Below, piece after piece: positions 19,791-27,631 of a DNA stretch of 64,000 nucleotides (position 1 is its first letter; each line of letters opens with the position of its first letter). The notes beneath the pieces are model-generated. The model saw only the letters and a list, made by a program, of their open reading frames with translations. It was not told the DNA's origin and made no database searches. The translations under genes were made by a program, and so were the position numbers. This stretch comes from an uncultured Aquimarina sp. (GTDB lineage: Bacteria > Bacteroidota > Bacteroidia > Flavobacteriales > Flavobacteriaceae). Location: the NCBI RefSeq assembly GCF_947492965.1, contig NZ_CANLOZ010000008.1, positions 115,590 to 179,589 on the forward strand. Direction: 5' to 3'.

Positions 19791-19814
19791 AAGATTACAA
19801 AATAATGTAATCTT
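19791..19814 (-). terminator. Terminator after peptide C
   Basis: On the minus strand AAGATTACA pairs with TGTAATCTT, followed by eight T, about 35 bases past the peptide C stop. This supports peptide C being a separate short transcript. Confidence 0.7.
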
Positions 19815-19848
19815 TTACTTATGGTTAAAAACGAAGTATAACTTGTTA

Positions 19849-19947
19849 TTATCTTCTCATTGCATATCGAGAAGCACTAGGTAAATCTCTCATAAAATCT
19901 ATTACAATTTTAAAATCGAGCCCAAAAATAGAGTATAAGTTTTTCAT
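19849..19947 (-). CDS. 32-residue peptide, tandem family member C
   Basis: A 32-codon frame from ATG 19947 to TAA 19849, followed by a second TAA. It is the most diverged copy, yet has the same length and the family residues Tyr5, Phe8, Phe12, Phe18, Leu22-Pro23, Ala25-Ser26, Ala29 and Arg32. Changes are conservative: Lys-Glu becomes Arg-Asp before Leu-Pro, and Ile-His becomes Met-Arg at the end. A TTG-20-TAATTTTA promoter lies upstream and a good terminator downstream, making a unit of about 190 bases. Unrecognised family. Confidence 0.62.
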   Translation of the reverse strand: MKNLYSIFGLDFKIVIDFMRDLPSASRYAMRR

Positions 19948-19973
19948 AAAATATTGTTTTTAAAATACTTATA

Positions 19974-20004
19974 TAAAATTAAGAACTACTTTCAGGAAAA
20001 TCAA
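19974..20004 (-). promoter_or_regulatory. Candidate promoter for peptide C
   Basis: Minus strand: TTG (20004-20002), a 20-base spacer, then TAATTTTA (19981-19974), one base off consensus. The spacer length equals that of the peptide A promoter. Confidence 0.4.
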
Positions 20005-20230
20005 AAAATAAATATGGTATCGCTAAACTTTTAGTTAAAATAATATGTATATAGGTTAAAAAACTGTTACCAAAAGGACAACAAAAAAACAAAAGAAAGT
20101 TTTTTCTTACTTTTTCTTACTTTTTTTAATGGGTAAATTCTCACATTTTTACGGAAAAACCTTACTTACTTAAAAATCAAGAAGTTTCAACCCGATAAAA
20201 ACGTCAAAAACCGTAAAAGTAATAAGTCAA

Positions 20231-20860
20231 TTAAGGAATATTTAGGTATTTATGAGTTTGTAGCGAAACCTTCCATTTAGGATTCTCCATCACATAATCG
20301 ACTATCATTGGAATTACTTTGTCACGCACACTCCATTCTGGTTGCAAGTACAACACACATTCTGATGATACCTGCTTGGCTTGTTCTTCTGCAAAGGCAA
20401 AATCACTTTTATTGTAAACGATGCATTTTAATTCGTCTGCTTTTGGATAAATATCTTGTGTTGGAAGTTTTACCTTTTTTGGAGAAAGACATATCCAGTC
20501 CCAATCGCCAGTAAGTGGATAAGCACCAGAAGTTTCTATATGTGTTTTCGCTCCTTTATCTTTTAAACCTTTTGTAAGTAAAGTCATATCCCAAGTAAGT
20601 GGTTCTCCACCAGTAACCACTACAACATCGCTATATTTAACTGCGTTCTCTACAATTACGTCTGTTTCTGTAGGAGGATGTAACTCTGCATTCCAGCTTT
20701 CTTTCACATCACACCAATGACATCCTACGTCACAACCACCTATTCGTACAAAATAAGCTGCAGTACCTTTATGATACCCTTCTCCTTGTATAGTATAAAA
20801 CTCTTCCATTAATGGAAGCATTTTACCCTCATTCACCAATTTTTCCACACTTTTTTGCAT
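20231..20860 (-). CDS. queE: 7-carboxy-7-deazaguanine synthase
   Basis: 209 residues, radical SAM family. It converts carboxytetrahydropterin to 7-carboxy-7-deazaguanine on the route to queuosine. Seen: YTIQGEG near residue 22, then the iron-sulfur motif in GGCDVGCHWCD (CxxxCxxC), VVVTGGEPLTW for SAM binding, and IETSGAYPL. QueE enzymes are shorter than other radical SAM proteins, which this length fits. No other queuosine gene lies alongside. Confidence 0.93.
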   Translation of the reverse strand: MQKSVEKLVNEGKMLPLMEEFYTIQGEGYHKGTAAYFVRIGGCDVGCHWCDVKESWNAELHPPTETDVIVENAVKYSDVVVVTGGEPLTWDMTLLTKGLKDKGAKTHIETSGAYPLTGDWDWICLSPKKVKLPTQDIYPKADELKCIVYNKSDFAFAEEQAKQVSSECVLYLQPEWSVRDKVIPMIVDYVMENPKWKVSLQTHKYLNIP

Positions 20861-20867
20861 AAGGCTG

Positions 20868-20875
20868 CAAAGGTA
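20868..20875 (-). promoter_or_regulatory. -7 box for queE
   Basis: Minus strand TACCTTTG, exact TAnnTTTG, seven bases before the ATG; the mRNA would have almost no leader. Confidence 0.5.
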
Positions 20876-21001
20876 GCTAATAAATTATGAATGACACACC
20901 CTATCCAACATTCGAATTTAGTGTGTTTTTCTTCATAAAACCTGTTCTTTAATTATGGAATCTTAATTAATACTATTTCTCATATGAAATGATGTAAGTA
21001 T

Positions 21002-21457
21002 TTATTCAGATTTTGTAGCAATACATTCAATTTCAATTTTAGCACCTACAGCCAATCCCTTTGCAGCAAATGTAGTTCTTGCTGGCTTTTGCGGAAAATA
21101 TGTCTTATACACTTCATTAAAAGCACTAAAATCAGCGATATCAGAAAGGATCACTGTACATTTTACCACATCATTCATCTCCATATCATGATGCGCCAGT
21201 ACTGCTTTAATATTCTCTAAAGTTTGTTTTGTTTCTGCCTTAATTCCACCACTTGCTAATTTTCGAGTAGTATGATCCATTCCAACTTGACCAGAAAGAA
21301 AAAATAAATTACCAACTTGTACCGCATCAGAAAATGGCGCATTTGACTTCTTTGGCTCATGAGTTTTATGGAAAATAACAGATGTATTAGAACTTTGGTT
21401 TTTACCACAACTAAACATCATCGAAATAAGCATCACAAAAAAATATATCCTTTTCAT
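21002..21457 (-). CDS. RidA/YjgF family lipoprotein
   Basis: 151 residues from the ATG at 21457, four codons inside the longest frame, giving a clean lipoprotein signal (MKRIYFFVMLISMMFSC, Cys17). RidA family signs: SDAVQVGNLFFLSGQVG, the substrate-binding Arg in KPARTTFAA, and GAKIEIECIA. Cytosolic RidA enzymes hydrolyse reactive enamines and imines. An exported, lipidated version implies a different substrate or place of action. Confidence 0.85.
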   Translation of the reverse strand: MKRIYFFVMLISMMFSCGKNQSSNTSVIFHKTHEPKKSNAPFSDAVQVGNLFFLSGQVGMDHTTRKLASGGIKAETKQTLENIKAVLAHHDMEMNDVVKCTVILSDIADFSAFNEVYKTYFPQKPARTTFAAKGLAVGAKIEIECIATKSE

Positions 21458-21611
21458 TGTTTTAAACATTTGAAATTTTCTAGATAAAGAAAACTATAAT
21501 TTTCTTCACTTCTTCTTATTAATTTAAAAATTATAAATTTACCTAAACAAAACTACATTCATTTCGATAGAAGAAGTAAGATTCCTATTTTTATCAAAAT
21601 TTACATCAACT

Positions 21612-23147
21612 ATGAGTACTAATCAAGAATTCCTTGATCATATAACTAAGGGGTATACTACCAAAGGAGATTTTATCGCCTTAGGAGCGGCTATGCATAA
21701 TGGAGAAACAGTAACGAATGCACATGTTAAAATTCCTCTTAAGACGCTAAACCGTCATGGATTAATTGCAGGTGCAACAGGTACTGGTAAAACAAAAACG
21801 CTTCAGGTATTAGCAGAAAACCTTAGTGAACAAGGTATTCCAGTTCTTCTAATGGATATAAAAGGAGACCTAAGTGGTTTGGCTGCTGCTAGTCCTGGAC
21901 ATCCTAAAATTGATGAACGCCATGAAAAAATAGGAATCCCATTTGAAGCTAAGAATTTTCCTGTGGAGATTCTTAGTTTATCAGAACAAGATGGAGTTAG
22001 ACTACGTGCAACGGTTAGTGAATTTGGTCCGGTTTTATTTTCTAGAATTCTTGATGTAACAGAAACCCAAGCAGGTATTATCTCGATAATATTTAAATAT
22101 TGTGATGATAATAAATTACCACTGTTAGATCTGAAAGATTTAAAAAAAGTATTACAATATGCTACTGGAGAAGGAAAAAAGGAATTAGAAAAAGACTACG
22201 GAAGAATTTCTACCGCTTCTACAGGTTCTATTCTTCGTAAAATTGTTGCATTAGAACAACAAGGAGCAGATATCTTTTTTGGTGAAAGATCTTTTGAGGT
22301 TCAAGATTTATGCAGAGTAGATGACGACGGAAGAGGATTTATAAACATCCTTAGATTAACTGATATACAAGACAGACCAAAACTATTTTCTACGTTTATG
22401 TTAAGTCTTTTGGCAGAGGTATATAGCACCTTTCCAGAACAAGGTGATAGCGGAAGACCAGAATTAATTATTTTTCTAGACGAAGCTCATCTTATCTTTA
22501 AGCAAGCCTCTAATGCCTTAATGGATCAGATAGAAAGTATTGTTAAATTAATACGATCAAAAGGAGTTGGCCTTTATTTTGTTACGCAAAATCCTACTGA
22601 TGTTCCAGATGGAGTATTAGGACAGTTAGGTTTAAAAGTACAACATGCGCTAAGAGCTTTTACCGCCAAAGATCGCAAAGCCATAAAACTTACTGCCGAA
22701 AATTATCCAATATCTGAATATTATGATACTAAAGAGGTACTTACCTCGTTAGGAATCGGAGAAGCTTTAGTGTCTGCACTGGATGAAAAAGGGAGACCTA
22801 CTCCACTCGCTGCGACTATGCTTAGAGCACCAATGAGTAGAATGGATATACTTTCAGAAAGTGAATTAAAAGAATTGCTTAATGCATCTAAACTTTCTAA
22901 AAAGTACAATGAAGATATTGATAGAGAAAGTGCCTATGAAATACTTAACGAAAAAATAGAAAAAGCAGAAGCAGAAGAAGCTAAAGCTGCTGCAAAAAAA
23001 GAGCGAGAGAAGTTAAAAAGAACTTCCTCTAGTTCGAGATCAAAAAGCAGAAGAGCTAGCACCACTGAAAAAGCAGTTATCAAAGTATTAACAAGTGCAA
23101 CTTTTATACGAGGAGCACTTGGAGTTCTTAATAAATTATTACGCTAA
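21612..23147 (+). CDS. HerA-like ATPase, DUF853 family
   Basis: 511 residues. P-loop GATGTGKT (54-61), Walker B IIFLDEAH, and FVTQNPTDVPDGVLGQLG as in the DUF853/HerA-like helicase group. The C-terminus is Lys/Ala/Glu-rich (a likely helical, charged tail) and ends in a hydrophobic stretch. The family is widespread but its biological role is not settled; DNA translocation is inferred from the fold. It is first in a run of four same-strand genes (21612-24982), the last three very tightly packed. Confidence 0.85.
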   Translation: MSTNQEFLDHITKGYTTKGDFIALGAAMHNGETVTNAHVKIPLKTLNRHGLIAGATGTGKTKTLQVLAENLSEQGIPVLLMDIKGDLSGLAAASPGHPKIDERHEKIGIPFEAKNFPVEILSLSEQDGVRLRATVSEFGPVLFSRILDVTETQAGIISIIFKYCDDNKLPLLDLKDLKKVLQYATGEGKKELEKDYGRISTASTGSILRKIVALEQQGADIFFGERSFEVQDLCRVDDDGRGFINILRLTDIQDRPKLFSTFMLSLLAEVYSTFPEQGDSGRPELIIFLDEAHLIFKQASNALMDQIESIVKLIRSKGVGLYFVTQNPTDVPDGVLGQLGLKVQHALRAFTAKDRKAIKLTAENYPISEYYDTKEVLTSLGIGEALVSALDEKGRPTPLAATMLRAPMSRMDILSESELKELLNASKLSKKYNEDIDRESAYEILNEKIEKAEAEEAKAAAKKEREKLKRTSSSSRSKSRRASTTEKAVIKVLTSATFIRGALGVLNKLLR

Positions 23148-23192
23148 ACAACGCACAAATCATAGTTTAACTTTGGGAATAACTAATACATT

Positions 23193-23759
23193 ATGTTTAA
23201 AAAAATTCATTGTATTTTACTAATCAGTTTAAGTTTATTAAGTTGTCAGAAAGATAAAAAGCAAGATCCTTTTGAAATATCTTTTAATCGAATTGGAAAA
23301 TTAACCAACACTACAAAAGTTAGTCAATTAGACTCTATCTATGCCAATGATTCAATCGTTAAAGCATCGCAAGGTGGTAGTTTTGTAAATGTTGCTAAAA
23401 CCATAGAGATTTATGAAAAAGGAGGCTCCAAGCTTTTATCTTTAGAACCCAGAGAAGAAAATAACCCAGAATCTTCTATAGAAAGTGTTCAAATTATAGA
23501 CTCCAAATTTAAAACTACTTCAGGTTTATCTACCAAAAGTGTTTTTAAGGACATCAAAGATAACTATACGATAAGCAAAATTAATAATACCCTAAGTTCT
23601 GCGGTTATTTTTATAGACAGTATACAGGCTTCTATTTCCATAGACAAAAAAGATTTGCCTAGTAGCCTTAAAGCGAATACTGCTGCCAAAATCGAAGCAT
23701 CACAAATACCAGATACTGCTGCGATCAAATATTTTATTATTAACTGGGAAGAAAAATAA
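23193..23759 (+). CDS. Lipoprotein of unknown function
   Basis: 188 residues with a lipoprotein signal ending at Cys18 (SLSLLSC). The rest is Ser/Asp/Lys-rich with no motif I recognise. Its TAA directly abuts the next ATG, so it is probably translated with the cupin gene. It lies 45 bases after the HerA-like gene. Confidence 0.75.
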   Translation: MFKKIHCILLISLSLLSCQKDKKQDPFEISFNRIGKLTNTTKVSQLDSIYANDSIVKASQGGSFVNVAKTIEIYEKGGSKLLSLEPREENNPESSIESVQIIDSKFKTTSGLSTKSVFKDIKDNYTISKINNTLSSAVIFIDSIQASISIDKKDLPSSLKANTAAKIEASQIPDTAAIKYFIINWEEK

Positions 23760-24146
23760 ATGCCGAAAGATAACTTTATGGGTAAAAAATATCAGATTCA
23801 AAAATCACCATTTGTCGTCCCTACTACAGATGGTAAATTAATCGAAGAACATTTCGGAAGAGCAACAGATGGAAATACTCAAGTCAGTATTGCTCACATG
23901 GTAGCACCTCCAGGATGGAGCGAACCTTTTCAAACACCAGAATTTGATGAATATACCTATATTATCAAAGGAAAAAAACAATTTATTATCGAAGGAGAAA
24001 AGGTCGTTTTAGAATCAGGTCAGTCTATCAAAATTGAAAAAAATACCAGAATACAATATGCAAATCCTTTTGATGAGCCATGTGAATATATCGCGATTTG
24101 TCTTCCTGCCTTTTCAATAGAATCCGTTCATAGAGAGGAATTATGA
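23760..24146 (+). CDS. Cupin-domain protein
   Basis: 128 residues. A single small beta-barrel is suggested by the two cupin motifs: PFQTPEFDEYTYIIKGK (motif 1-like) and FDEPCEYIAICLP (motif 2-like). The usual His ligands are largely replaced by Glu, Tyr and other residues, so metal binding is uncertain. It starts right at the stop of the lipoprotein gene. A second Met at residue 7 is an alternative start. It overlaps the hydrolase gene by four bases. Confidence 0.8.
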   Translation: MPKDNFMGKKYQIQKSPFVVPTTDGKLIEEHFGRATDGNTQVSIAHMVAPPGWSEPFQTPEFDEYTYIIKGKKQFIIEGEKVVLESGQSIKIEKNTRIQYANPFDEPCEYIAICLPAFSIESVHREEL

Positions 24147-24982
24147 AGAAAAAACTTAAAAAGTATCTTCCTATATTAATAGGAAAACGACTTTTATTAC
24201 TTTTCTTTTTTAACAAAAAAAAGGCATTACACAGTGCATACATTCTTTTTAGCACACCACTGAAAGGAAAAATATTACCGGATCAAGAATATTTCTTAGA
24301 AGAAGCAGAAGATGAAGTCGTTTCTTTAAATGGGCATTATTTACAAACTTACCGATGGCCAAATATGGGAGAAACTGTATTAATGGTTCACGGATGGGAT
24401 AGTAACACCCATCGATGGAAAACACTCATAGAAAAACTTCACCAGAAAAATTATAACATCATAGCGTTTGACGCTCCGGCGCACGGAAACTCCTCAGGAA
24501 AAACACTAAATGTGCCTTTATACGCAGAATGTCTTCAGAAAATTATCGAATTGTATCGACCAAATTATGTGATTGGCCATTCTATAGGCGGAATGACTTC
24601 AATTTTTCATCAATTCAAGTATCCCAATCCGGAGATACAAAAACTAATCGTCTTAGCACCTCCTACAGAATTAGCAGTAATTATGGAAGGTTATCAAAAA
24701 ACATTAAAGCTGTCTGATAAATTTATGACAGCTTTAAGTCATTATTTTAAGGAAAAGTTCGGTTATTATTTCGATGAGTTTTCAGTTGCTGAGTTTGCTA
24801 AAAGCTTAACACATCCTGGCTTGCTTATTCATGATCGATTAGATGATATTGCGCCTTATTCTGGATCCGAAAAGATTCATAAAAATTGGAATAACTCAGA
24901 ATTCATCACTACCGAAGATTTTGGACATTCTCTCTTTTTTGACGAAGTAGATGATATGATCATTGACTTTTTAAAAAAATAA
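24143..24982 (+). CDS. Alpha/beta hydrolase
   Basis: 279 residues, starting in an ATGA overlap with the cupin stop. Catalytic triad candidates: Ser in GHSIGGM, Asp in HDRLDDIAPY, and His in EDFGHSLFF; the oxyanion side is VHGWDSN. The N-terminus is basic and hydrophobic, which may hold it at the membrane. Substrate cannot be told from sequence. It is the last gene of the HerA-like operon. Confidence 0.88.
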   Translation: MKKKLKKYLPILIGKRLLLLFFFNKKKALHSAYILFSTPLKGKILPDQEYFLEEAEDEVVSLNGHYLQTYRWPNMGETVLMVHGWDSNTHRWKTLIEKLHQKNYNIIAFDAPAHGNSSGKTLNVPLYAECLQKIIELYRPNYVIGHSIGGMTSIFHQFKYPNPEIQKLIVLAPPTELAVIMEGYQKTLKLSDKFMTALSHYFKEKFGYYFDEFSVAEFAKSLTHPGLLIHDRLDDIAPYSGSEKIHKNWNNSEFITTEDFGHSLFFDEVDDMIIDFLKK

Positions 24983-25085
24983 GTACTTCGTAAAACTCTT
25001 ATTTTTTTTACTAAAATAGATTTAGTTGTAACTACTTATCCATGAAAGCCATTTTCAGATCCCTAGATATCGTAGCTATAAATAC

Positions 25086-25093
25086 TATATTTG
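25086..25093 (+). promoter_or_regulatory. -7 box for rluF
   Basis: TATATTTG, exact TAnnTTTG, 15 bases before the ATG at 25109. Confidence 0.5.
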
Positions 25094-25108
25094 CATTTTA
25101 TTTAAAAT

Positions 25109-25963
25109 ATGTCAAATACGAACCTTACCAGACTCAACAAATACTTAAGCGAAGTAGGATACTGCTCGAGAAGAGAAGCAGATAAATTGATTGATCAAGG
25201 TCGTGTTACGATAAACAACAAAGTACCAGAAATGGGCACTAAAGTTGCTCCAGAGGATGTAGTAAGAGTGGATGGAGAATTAATAACTAAACCTAAAGAA
25301 AAACATGTATATCTTGCTTTTCATAAACCTATAGGAATTGTCTGTACAACTGCACAAAATGAAAAAGATAATATCATTGACTATATAAATTATCCTAAAC
25401 GAATTTTTCCTATTGGAAGATTGGACAAACCTAGCGAAGGGCTAATACTATTAACTAGTGATGGAGATATTGTAAATAAAATTTTAAGAGCTAGGAATAA
25501 TCACGAAAAGGAGTACATTGTTACTGTAAACAAATTAATTAGTCCTCAATTTATTAAACGAATGGGTAATGGGATTCCTATTTTAGATACCGTTACACGT
25601 AAATGTGAAGTTGAGCAAATTAGCAAATACGATTTCAGAATTGTACTCACTCAAGGCTTAAACCGACAAATCCGCAGAATGTGCGAATACTTAGGGTATG
25701 AAGTAACTCGATTAAAACGAATTCGGATAATGAATATTAATCTGGATACCCCTGTTGGAAAATGGAGATATCTTACAGAAAAAGAGTTAAACATTATTAA
25801 TAAAGATGTTGGAGATTCGAGCAAAACAGAAGAAGCTTCCTTTGTAAAAGAAAAATCGGAAGATAAAGCACCTCATTCTTCTAAACGTTTTAATTCTAAA
25901 AACAATAACACAAGAAATTCTTCACACTCAAAAAAAAGAAAGAGAAGCGATAGAAGACGCTAA
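25109..25963 (+). CDS. rluF: 23S rRNA pseudouridine synthase RluF
   Basis: 284 residues. The S4 RNA-binding domain (TRLNKYLSEVGYCSRREADKL) is followed by the RsuA-family catalytic domain, with the catalytic Asp in GRLDKPSEGL. The wording NHEKEYIVTV and QGLNRQIRRMCEYLGYEV follows E. coli RluF, which modifies U2604 of 23S rRNA. A tail of about 50 residues rich in Lys, Ser, Asn and Arg is longer than usual and probably disordered RNA-contacting sequence. Confidence 0.88.
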   Translation: MSNTNLTRLNKYLSEVGYCSRREADKLIDQGRVTINNKVPEMGTKVAPEDVVRVDGELITKPKEKHVYLAFHKPIGIVCTTAQNEKDNIIDYINYPKRIFPIGRLDKPSEGLILLTSDGDIVNKILRARNNHEKEYIVTVNKLISPQFIKRMGNGIPILDTVTRKCEVEQISKYDFRIVLTQGLNRQIRRMCEYLGYEVTRLKRIRIMNINLDTPVGKWRYLTEKELNIINKDVGDSSKTEEASFVKEKSEDKAPHSSKRFNSKNNNTRNSSHSKKRKRSDRRR

Positions 25964-26089
25964 ATGAAGCGTGTTAATTATATCCTAATAGGCTATAACT
26001 TTCCTTTTGAACTAGGTAAATTACGTCAAACTTTAGTTCATAAAACGAGAGTATAAAAAACACATAGAACTACATTAATTAATTCAATT

Positions 26090-26515
26090 ATGAGCACCTT
26101 ATCTCCTTTCCATTTAGCTATTCCTGTAGACAATTTAGCAATAGCAAGAGATTTTTACAATAACATCCTTAATCTTAGCGAAGGACGTAGTAGTGATCAT
26201 TGGGTAGACTTTGATTTTTTTGGACATCAGTTAGTCATTCATTACAAACCAAAATCAGAACAAGAAAAAGCACATCATAATAGTGTCGATGGTAAAGAAG
26301 TTCCCGTTCCTCATTTCGGAATTATTCTAGAATGGGATACTTGGCAAGAATTTGCTAATATGCTATCCGAAAAAAAAATACAGTTTGTTATTGAACCTTA
26401 TATTAGATTTCAAGGAGAAGTTGGAGAGCAGGCTACAATGTTTTTTTATGACCCTTGCGGAAATGCCTTAGAGTTTAAATCTTTTAAAGATCCATCTCAA
26501 ATTTTCATGAAATAA
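26090..26515 (+). CDS. VOC (glyoxalase/dioxygenase fold) protein
   Basis: 141 residues, two beta-alpha-beta-beta-beta halves. Likely metal ligands: His8 region (FHLAIPV), His in VPHFGIILEW, and Glu in GNALEFKSF. The closing 'FFYDPCGNALEFK' is typical of VOC proteins. Neighbours do not suggest a substrate; activity could be dioxygenase-like or isomerase-like. Confidence 0.88.
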   Translation: MSTLSPFHLAIPVDNLAIARDFYNNILNLSEGRSSDHWVDFDFFGHQLVIHYKPKSEQEKAHHNSVDGKEVPVPHFGIILEWDTWQEFANMLSEKKIQFVIEPYIRFQGEVGEQATMFFYDPCGNALEFKSFKDPSQIFMK

Positions 26516-26659
26516 ACTCTTTCATATTCGTAAAATTCACTCTTTTCTAGTAAACAATCGTTAAAAACCAATCTTTTTTAATTTAAAAGGTACGAATGTT
26601 AAAGTTTTACTACAAATTCTTACTATATTCTGCCCCGTAAAGAAAAGAATTGAAAAAGA

Positions 26660-27592
26660 ATGGATTTTACCAACCCATTAGTCTATGGAGTACCTTGCTT
26701 CTTAGGATTAATCTTAGTAGAACTTACATATAGTAAGACAAGTAAACACAAAGAACTTTATGAATGGAAAGATTTAGCCGCGAGTGTTTTTATGGGCGTA
26801 GGCTCGGCTATTTTAGGACCATTAATTAAAACAATAACGATCATCCTATTTTTTAACTATGCTTATGATCTCTTTAATCCCGAGGTCGATGGCGTAAGAA
26901 CTAATATTATGGGATGGGAATCTTTTGGATATAGTTGGCCCATATGGCTATTATGTATGTTGGGAGATGATTTTTCTTATTATTGGTTCCATCGACAAAA
27001 TCACATGGTACGGTTTTTTTGGGCTGCACATATAGTTCATCATTCCTCAGATAATTTTAACTTGGGTACTGCTGTACGGAACGGATGGTTTACTTTACTA
27101 TACAAACCTTTATTCTATGTTTGGTTACCGATTATTGGTTTTCCTGTAGAAATGGTTATTGTTTGTTTAGGAATTGAAGCCTTATGGCAATTCCAACTAC
27201 ACTGTGTATTTATTCCTAAAATGGGCTTTGTTGAAAAAATTCTCAATACCCATACCATGCATCAAGTGCATCACTCTAAAAACATAGAGTATATGGATAA
27301 AAATCATGGCGGGATTCTTAACATCTTTGATAAAATTTTTGGTTCTTGGAAAGAACTTGATGAAAATATAAAAGTACAATATGGAGTTACTCATGCTCCT
27401 AATTCCTATAATCCTTGGGTAATACTTACCCATGAATACAAGGACATTTGGAACGACACCAAAAAATCCAAAAATTGGTATCACAAGTTTATGTACATTT
27501 TCGGACCTCCAGGATGGAGTCATGACGGTAGTACTCTCACGGTAAAGCAAATGCAAAAAGAGCTAGAGCTTAAGAAGCAAATGCAAGCATAA
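26660..27592 (+). CDS. Fatty acid hydroxylase / sterol desaturase superfamily protein
   Basis: 310 residues with four or more membrane segments. The di-iron His boxes are present: WFHRQNH, HIVHHSS, and HTMHQVHHSKNIEYMDKNHGG. They mark an integral membrane oxygenase acting on lipid or carotenoid chains. The GDDFSYYW lead-in is usual in bacterial members. An aldehyde dehydrogenase gene follows after 39 bases, so the two may work in one lipid oxidation route (inference). Confidence 0.9.
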   Translation: MDFTNPLVYGVPCFLGLILVELTYSKTSKHKELYEWKDLAASVFMGVGSAILGPLIKTITIILFFNYAYDLFNPEVDGVRTNIMGWESFGYSWPIWLLCMLGDDFSYYWFHRQNHMVRFFWAAHIVHHSSDNFNLGTAVRNGWFTLLYKPLFYVWLPIIGFPVEMVIVCLGIEALWQFQLHCVFIPKMGFVEKILNTHTMHQVHHSKNIEYMDKNHGGILNIFDKIFGSWKELDENIKVQYGVTHAPNSYNPWVILTHEYKDIWNDTKKSKNWYHKFMYIFGPPGWSHDGSTLTVKQMQKELELKKQMQA

Positions 27593-27631
27593 TCATAATG
27601 CTTTTCTAGATATATTTTTATACTTTTAGCT

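Larger units (their letters stand above)
18916..20230. other. 1.3 kb region with three tandem micro-genes
   Basis: No ordinary gene is present. Three minus-strand frames of exactly 33 codons (with stop) lie at 18986, 19364 and 19849, each with its own upstream spacer of 280-390 bases. Those spacers also hold a GC-rich stem-loop (19643-19658), a short hairpin AAGTACA/TGTACTT (19585-19609), and a C-terminal-side T-rich direct repeat (TTTTTCTTAC twice, about 20101-20120). The spacers do not obviously resemble each other. Confidence 0.6.

Noticed and set aside
19602..19805. Plus-strand 67-codon frame in the micro-gene region
   Set aside because: Low-complexity Lys/Asn/Ser composition, starts within a hairpin, runs through the GC-rich stem-loop and the opposite-strand terminator, and has no promoter or homologue-like features.
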